NCBI GenBank assembly: GCA_013152535.1
Contig: JAADGE010000082.1
Location: 1-64,000, forward strand
DNA length: 64,000 bases
DNA from: Chlorobiota bacterium
GTDB lineage: Bacteria; Bacteroidota; Bacteroidia; Bacteroidales; JAADGE01
Direction: 5' to 3'
Positions 59,067 to 64,000 of this stretch are shown here, one piece after another. A program made the translations under genes and the position numbers. The notes below the pieces were generated by a model that worked only from the letters and a program-made list of their open reading frames with translations, was not told the origin of the DNA and did not search any database. How positions within the stretch are numbered: position 1 is the stretch's first letter; the number at the start of each line of letters is the position of its first letter.

Positions 59067-60029
59067 ATGATTAATAAAATTTTCAGTATTTTATTGTTAT
59101 CTTTTTTGTTTCAGACGAGTTTCTCGCAAAGAGCAACCTTTGAAAAGAAAAAGATAACGGTTGGTGATCAGATTACTTTAAAATTGGAAATTCCTGAAAA
59201 TGCCGGAAAAAATATTCAGTTTCCCGTTTTTGATAAAGTAATTATTCCGGGCATTGAAATTATAAACAAAAGCAGTGTCGGGAAAACCGATGATAATTTT
59301 TTAGAGCAATTATATACCGTAACTTCTTTTAAAGATTCACTGTTTTTAATAAAAGGTTTTAAATTTATTGTTGACGGCGATACTTTAATAACAAATCCGT
59401 TGCGTTTAAAGGTTTCGTATTTTAAACCTGATTCTGCATTTATGAGTAAAATTGATACTGCACAACAACTCAAAATTGCCGATATTAAAAGTCCTGTTGA
59501 TGCTCCTTTAACATTTAAAGAATTTATGCAACGCTTCGGTTGGTATATATTACTAAGTATTATTTTGATAGTGATTATTCTTCTGTTAATCAGGTATATA
59601 AAGAAAAGAAAAGCAGAAGAAAAACCGCTGTTTGTAAAAACTAAATCTGAAATACCGGCACATATAAGAGCAATTCAACGAATAAATGAAATAAAAAATA
59701 AAGAACTTCACAAGAAGAATAATTTAAAACCATTTTACACAGAATTAAGTAATATAATAAGAATATATCTTGAAGAACGATTTAAAATTCAGGCATTAGA
59801 ATCCGTAACAAATGAAATTATTGAAAATTTTGATAAAACTGAATTTGCAAGTGAGAATTTGAATAATAAATTGAAAGAACTGTTATCCTTGTCCGATATG
59901 GTTAAATTTGCAAAGAATGAACCGGATGAGTATCGCAATGAAATGATGATTGAATATGCACTTTCTTTTGTCAATAAAACAAAAGAAAAAGATGAAGACG
60001 AATTAACTGACGGGAAAATTGAAAATTAA
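59067..60029 (+). CDS. Bat-operon-associated membrane protein (BatD/DUF4381-like position)
   Basis: 320 residues. The signal peptide ends near TSFSQ (about residue 20). A periplasmic beta domain (20-150; RATFEKKKITVGDQITLKLEI, as in BatD-like proteins) is followed by one membrane helix (about 158-180, GWYILLSIILIVIILLLI) and a cytoplasmic helical domain of about 130 residues. In Bacteroidota Bat (aerotolerance) operons such a protein lies directly before batA, as here. The usual moxR and DUF58 genes are missing upstream; a divergent aldolase gene is there instead. Confidence 0.75.
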   Translation: MINKIFSILLLSFLFQTSFSQRATFEKKKITVGDQITLKLEIPENAGKNIQFPVFDKVIIPGIEIINKSSVGKTDDNFLEQLYTVTSFKDSLFLIKGFKFIVDGDTLITNPLRLKVSYFKPDSAFMSKIDTAQQLKIADIKSPVDAPLTFKEFMQRFGWYILLSIILIVIILLLIRYIKKRKAEEKPLFVKTKSEIPAHIRAIQRINEIKNKELHKKNNLKPFYTELSNIIRIYLEERFKIQALESVTNEIIENFDKTEFASENLNNKLKELLSLSDMVKFAKNEPDEYRNEMMIEYALSFVNKTKEKDEDELTDGKIEN

Positions 60030-60033
60030 AATT

Positions 60034-61014
60034 ATGGTTTTTGCACATCCTTCATATTTTTGGTTGTTTTTGATATTAATACCGATGATTATCTGGTATA
60101 TTTTCAGAAAATCAAAATCACAGGCAAGTTTGCTGTACTCTTCTGTGAATGTATTTGATAATATAAAAAAACCTTTAAAATATTATTTAAGACATTTATT
60201 ATTTATTATTCGATTAGCTGTAATTTCTTTATTGATACTTATTTTAGCACGTCCGCAAATTGAAAAAGTACAAAATAAAATAACACAAGGAATTGATATT
60301 GTTATTGCTTTGGACATTTCCGGGAGTATGTTAGCACAAGATTTTAAACCTAACCGGCTTGAAGCATCAAAAGATATTGCAATAGAATTTATAAACAAGC
60401 AGGAAAATGATCGAATAGGATTGGTAGTTTTTGCCGGTGAAGCGTTTACTCAATGTCCGGTTACCATTGACCATAAAGTGCTGATTAATATGTTTGCCGG
60501 TGTAAAACAAGGTTTGATTGATGACGGTACGGCAATCGGTCATGGATTAGCAACGGCTGTAAATGATTTAAAAGACAGCAAATCAAAAAGTAAGATAGTT
60601 ATTCTTCTGACAGACGGAGAGAATAATGCCGGAAATATTGATCCTATGACAGCGGCTGATTTGGCTGCAAAGTATAATATCAAAGTTTATACAATAGGGG
60701 TAGGAAAGAACGGCTATGCCGATATGCCGGTGCAAACAGTTTTCGGAACTCAAATGCAAAAAGTCGAAGTGAAAATTGATGAAGAAACTTTGAAATTGAT
60801 TGCAAAAAAAACCGGAGGAAAATATTTCAGAGCAACCGATAATAATAAACTTAAAAAGATATATGATGAAATTGAAAAACTTGAAAAAGACAAAATAAAA
60901 GAAAAACTCGGAAAGAAAACAGAAGAAGAATATATGCGTTTCTTAATTCCGGCTTTAATTCTGCTTGTTCTTGAAATTTTACTAAGATACACGGTTTTAA
61001 GAACTATACCATAG
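60034..61014 (+). CDS. batA: BatA-like VWA domain membrane protein
   Basis: 326 residues from the ATG at 60034 (MVFAHPSYFW); a TTG 15 bases upstream overlaps the previous gene. Two membrane helices (about 8-24 and 54-72) precede the von Willebrand A domain with the MIDAS motif DISGS (D94, S96, S98), then DLKDSKSKSKIVILLTDGENN. A last helix is near 303-320. BatA contributes to aerotolerance in Bacteroides, probably as a metal-dependent interaction module together with BatB. Confidence 0.9.
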   Translation: MVFAHPSYFWLFLILIPMIIWYIFRKSKSQASLLYSSVNVFDNIKKPLKYYLRHLLFIIRLAVISLLILILARPQIEKVQNKITQGIDIVIALDISGSMLAQDFKPNRLEASKDIAIEFINKQENDRIGLVVFAGEAFTQCPVTIDHKVLINMFAGVKQGLIDDGTAIGHGLATAVNDLKDSKSKSKIVILLTDGENNAGNIDPMTAADLAAKYNIKVYTIGVGKNGYADMPVQTVFGTQMQKVEVKIDEETLKLIAKKTGGKYFRATDNNKLKKIYDEIEKLEKDKIKEKLGKKTEEEYMRFLIPALILLVLEILLRYTVLRTIP

Positions 61015-61032
61015 AAACAAATATTATAAAAC

Positions 61033-62058
61033 ATGAATTTATTTCAATTTAAAAATCCCGAATATTTTTGGTTATTTTTACTTATTCCTGTTTTTATTTT
61101 GCTGTATATTTCAGCAAATTATTTCAGAAAAAAAGTATTGAAACGTTTTGGTGATGAAGATTTACTGCGAAAATTATTTCCTGATTATTCAAAATACAGA
61201 ATTTTATTTAAAAATATGCTTATAGGGACGGCATTAATATTTATGATTCTTGCGGCAGCGCGACCGCAATCGGGCAACAAAGTAAAAGTTCGGGCAACAA
61301 AAAACAGAGAAATTATTTTTGCGCTTGATGTGTCTTCCAGTATGCTTGCTCAAGATGTAAAACCGGACAGATTATATCGTGCAAAACAAATTATAAGCGA
61401 ATTATACCGAAAAAACCCTTATGACAGAATGGGACTGATAATATTTGCCGGTGAAGCATTTGTTCAAATTCCTCTGACATCAAACTTCTCAAATTCCGAT
61501 ATTATTTTATCTTCAATTTCTCCGGATATTATTCCTGTTCAGGGAACAAATATAAGCAGTGCAATAAATTTGGCTGCAAATATGTTTGATAAAACAAATA
61601 CTGAAAGTCAAAAGTTCGTTTTAATTTTAACAGATGGTGAAAATCACGAACAAAAAGCTATTGATGCAGCAAAAGAAGTAAAGAAAAGCGGTATTATTAT
61701 TTCAACTGTCGGTATTGGTAAAAAAAGTGCTGTTCCTATACCTGAATCTCAAACCGGTGAATATAAGAAAGATAAAAACGGAAAAGTCGTTCTTACAAAA
61801 CTAAATGAAGTGCTTTTAACGCAAATTGCAAATGCCGGAGGAGGAAAATATTACGATACAGGTAATTTTTATTCTGATATTAATAAAATTCAACATCAAA
61901 TTAATTCATTCGGAAAAAAAGGCGGAAAAACCGAAGTAATGGATTATGCTGATTTATTTCCCTATTTTATTTTTATCGCTTTTCTTCTGCTGATTACAGA
62001 ATTTATATTTTTAGAACGGAGAAATCAAAAATTGACCAATTTGAGAATATTTAAATAA
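61033..62058 (+). CDS. batB: BatB-like VWA domain membrane protein
   Basis: 341 residues, same layout as BatA: helices at about 12-28 and 60-76, MIDAS motif DVSSS (D99, S101, S103) and LILTDGENHE, then a final helix near 313-330. It begins 18 bases after batA. In the usual operon a TPR protein (BatC) and BatD/BatE follow; here the next gene is an HD-domain protein, so the operon is incomplete at this location. Confidence 0.9.
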   Translation: MNLFQFKNPEYFWLFLLIPVFILLYISANYFRKKVLKRFGDEDLLRKLFPDYSKYRILFKNMLIGTALIFMILAAARPQSGNKVKVRATKNREIIFALDVSSSMLAQDVKPDRLYRAKQIISELYRKNPYDRMGLIIFAGEAFVQIPLTSNFSNSDIILSSISPDIIPVQGTNISSAINLAANMFDKTNTESQKFVLILTDGENHEQKAIDAAKEVKKSGIIISTVGIGKKSAVPIPESQTGEYKKDKNGKVVLTKLNEVLLTQIANAGGGKYYDTGNFYSDINKIQHQINSFGKKGGKTEVMDYADLFPYFIFIAFLLLITEFIFLERRNQKLTNLRIFK

Positions 62059-62069
62059 TTTAATATTTT

Positions 62070-62723
62070 GTGAATAAAACCAAAATCATTCAACAAACAA
62101 TAATCTTCGTAAAACAAACTTTAAACAAAGCCGAAGGCTCTCACGATTGGTTTCATATTTATCGGGTTTGGAAAAATACCCGACTCATTTTAAAAACAGA
62201 AAAAGCAAATTCGTTAGTTTGTGAACTTGCTGCGTTGCTTCATGATATTGCCGATCATAAATTTAACGAAGGTAACGAAACAATAGGTCCGAAAAAAACA
62301 GAGCAATATTTATTATCTCTGAATATTGATAATGAGATTGTTACACCGGTTGTTAATATCGTAAAAAACATATCTTTTCTCGGAGGGCATCAAAAAAATA
62401 ATTATTTTTCACCTGAATTGGCAGTGGTTCAAGATGCCGACAGATTAGATGCAATAGGTGCAATCGGTATTGCCAGAACATTTGCATACGGCGGTTTTAA
62501 AAAACGTGAAATATATAATCCCGACATAAAACCGAATTTGCAAATGAGCAAAGAAGAATATAAAAACAGCACAGCTCCGACAATTAATCATTTCTACGAA
62601 AAATTGTTACTTTTGAAAGATAAAATGAATACCGAAACCGGAAAAACACTCGCCGAAAAACGACACAACTTTATGTTGCAATATCTTTCTCAATTTTATG
62701 ATGAGTGGGCAGGAGATGTCTAA
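62070..62723 (+). CDS. HD domain phosphohydrolase (YpgQ/YedJ type)
   Basis: 217 residues from a GTG 11 bases after batB. The metal ligands are in SHDWFHIYRVW, ALLHDIADHKF and VQDADRLDAIGAIGIARTFAYGG, the full HD signature of the YpgQ/YedJ group, some of which hydrolyse nucleoside phosphates. TFAYGGFKKREIYNP is also conserved in that group. It is probably co-transcribed with batAB, though no functional link is known. A hairpin terminator follows. Confidence 0.88.
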   Translation: MNKTKIIQQTIIFVKQTLNKAEGSHDWFHIYRVWKNTRLILKTEKANSLVCELAALLHDIADHKFNEGNETIGPKKTEQYLLSLNIDNEIVTPVVNIVKNISFLGGHQKNNYFSPELAVVQDADRLDAIGAIGIARTFAYGGFKKREIYNPDIKPNLQMSKEEYKNSTAPTINHFYEKLLLLKDKMNTETGKTLAEKRHNFMLQYLSQFYDEWAGDV

Positions 62724-62730
62724 TTTGTAA

Positions 62731-62757
62731 GTCGCCTTTCCGGAGGCGACATTTTTG
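62731..62757 (+). terminator. Terminator after the HD-domain gene
   Basis: GTCGCCT-TTCCGG-AGGCGAC forms a 7-bp GC-rich stem followed by ATTTTTG. Confidence 0.85.
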
Positions 62758-62829
62758 CAAATATCTCTCTCACAGCAACAATTAATATTAAATATTTGTT
62801 AAAACATATCAATTCTTAATTATAAAAAA

Positions 62830-64000
62830 ATGATTATAACAGAAAAACCCGATAATTTAGTCGATCATTTTGAAATTGCAACCGAAAAATTTAAAAACAA
62901 CAAACTTTTCGGTACAAAAAACAAACAAACCGGTAAATACGAATGGACAACTTATGATGATGTCAGAAAAAGAGTTGATAGTTTCCGAGCCGGTTTAGCT
63001 TCCTTAAATATTAAAAAAGATGATGTAGTCGGAATCATAGCCAATAACAGAACAGAATGGGCTGTTGCTGCTTTTGCAACATACGGATTAGCAGCACGAT
63101 TTGTTCCGATGTATGAAAATGAAATCTTAAAAATTTGGCGATATATTATTAAAGATGCAGGGATAAAATTTTTATTAGTTTCAAATAAAAAAATTTATGA
63201 CCAAGTAAAGATATTGAAAGATGAGATTGAAAGCTTAGAGCATATTTTTATCATTGAGTATTCAGGAGATAAGAGTATGCAATATCTTGAAAATATCGGT
63301 AAAAAAAATCCTGTTAAATTAATAAAACCGGGAGTAAATGATATTGCAGCTTTAATATATACTTCCGGAACAACCGGAGACCCGAAAGGTGTTTTGTTAA
63401 CTCACGGGAATTTTGTTTCAAATTCTCGGGCAGGATTTCACCGATATAAAAATATTCTTAATGAAACATCTCGTAGTTTATCGATACTTCCATGGGCTCA
63501 CAGCTACGGGCAAACTGCCGAATTATACAATTGGTTTTTTGTAGGCGGTTCAATCGGCTTTATGGAAAGTGTAGAAACAATGGCAGAAGATTTATTGAAG
63601 GTTCAGCCGACTTTTTTAATTGCCGTTCCGCGTGTTTTTAATAAAATTTATGACGGAATTCAAGCTAAAATGAATGAAGAAGGCGGTATTAAAAAGAAAC
63701 TGTTTGATATATCAGTTAATGCAGCTAAAAAATATCGCGAACAAAAAGGTGCTGTCGGTTTCGGAACAAAATTGAAACTAAAACTGGGTAATAAGCTTGT
63801 TTTCTCAAAAATACAAGCAAAATTCGGAGGAAAACTTATAGCCTCAATAACAGCAAGTGCTAAAATGAATAATGAAATTTCTTATTTCTTTACCGATATC
63901 GGTCTGCCTGTTTATGATTGTTATGGTTTGAGTGAAACATCACCGGCAATTTCAATGAACAGTCCGGAACTGAATAAACCCGGAAGTGTGGGTTCTCCTT
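62830..64000 (+). CDS. Long-chain acyl-CoA synthetase (AMP-forming), 3' partial
   Basis: About 390 residues are visible before the window ends. The start is MIITEKPDNLVDHFE. The AMP-binding P-loop is LIYTSGTTGDPKGVLLTHGN (about residue 180), followed by LPWAHSYGQTAELYNWFFVGGS, PTFLIAVPRVFNKIYDGI and the adenylation motif YDCYGLSETSPAIS. These match the long FadD15-like group with a split PRVF motif. It activates fatty acids with ATP and CoA. A TTGCAAATATC copy lies about 65 bases upstream of the start, as at the 43-kb cassette. Confidence 0.93.
   Translation, partial: MIITEKPDNLVDHFEIATEKFKNNKLFGTKNKQTGKYEWTTYDDVRKRVDSFRAGLASLNIKKDDVVGIIANNRTEWAVAAFATYGLAARFVPMYENEILKIWRYIIKDAGIKFLLVSNKKIYDQVKILKDEIESLEHIFIIEYSGDKSMQYLENIGKKNPVKLIKPGVNDIAALIYTSGTTGDPKGVLLTHGNFVSNSRAGFHRYKNILNETSRSLSILPWAHSYGQTAELYNWFFVGGSIGFMESVETMAEDLLKVQPTFLIAVPRVFNKIYDGIQAKMNEEGGIKKKLFDISVNAAKKYREQKGAVGFGTKLKLKLGNKLVFSKIQAKFGGKLIASITASAKMNNEISYFFTDIGLPVYDCYGLSETSPAISMNSPELNKPGSVGSP

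Overview
This window looks like a Bacteroidota chromosome, most likely a fermentative member of the Bacteroidales. The DNA is AT-rich and Shine-Dalgarno sites are weak. Several genes are preceded by the Bacteroidota promoter pattern TTTG-N19-TAnnTTTG. Lineage-typical families are present: the DUF3276 PUR-alpha-like protein, DUF1573, DUF6913, a Bacteroidales-type LysS with a C-terminal extension, YidC with a large periplasmic domain, and the amidase/MCE/LptD group. No transposase, integrase, CRISPR array, rRNA or prophage gene was seen, so this reads as mostly core chromosome with a few lineage-specific patches.

Layout. 0-9 kb: the end of a HupE/UreJ-like membrane protein, a tRNA-Leu(GAG), two DUF1573 proteins around a DEDDh exonuclease, a GT2 glycosyltransferase, a secreted C1B-type peptidase, a STAS/RNase Z pair, and a long ribosomal protein S1. 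9-17 kb: a butyrate kinase fused to an ABC-type periplasmic-binding-protein domain, the DUF3276 protein, a PgpH-type 7TM-HD phosphodiesterase, exported proteins of unknown role, and an ankyrin protein overlapping a DEDDy exonuclease. 17-28.6 kb: pgi and lysS, both broken by short perfect tandem duplications; a sulfotransferase/GT2/MsbA-like surface-glycan group; recN; phoH; a SAM hydrolase-type protein; and a monooxygenase-like/MazG fusion. 28.4-37 kb: ywbE, dapA, DUF6913, ligA, an MCE protein and an amidase run leftward, with lptD divergent. 37-43 kb: a DUF349 protein, pyrG and yidC. 43-47 kb: a cassette of exported or outer-membrane proteins behind a near-consensus promoter and a repeat array; its first gene is frameshifted. 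47-55.5 kb: the serine genes serC and serA with DUF1015, a TPR protein, and an ADP-forming acyl-CoA synthetase. 55.5-64 kb: a lipoprotein papain-like protease, a pentapeptide-repeat lipoprotein overlapping a class II aldolase gene, a partial Bat (aerotolerance) operon, an HD hydrolase, and the start of a long-chain acyl-CoA synthetase.

How the genes fit together. Butyrate kinase and ADP-forming acyl-CoA synthetase both make ATP from acyl-CoA-derived intermediates, which fits an anaerobic fermenter. LptD, YidC, MsbA-like, MCE and amidase genes cover envelope assembly. The most notable observations are three tandem duplications (10, 7 and 11 bp) within about 825 bp that disable pgi and lysS, the kinase-sensor fusion, the ABM-MazG fusion, and a repeated TTGCAAATATC motif upstream of the envelope cassette and again upstream of the acyl-CoA synthetase. 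Nothing in the window amounts to a clearly new defence or mobile system.
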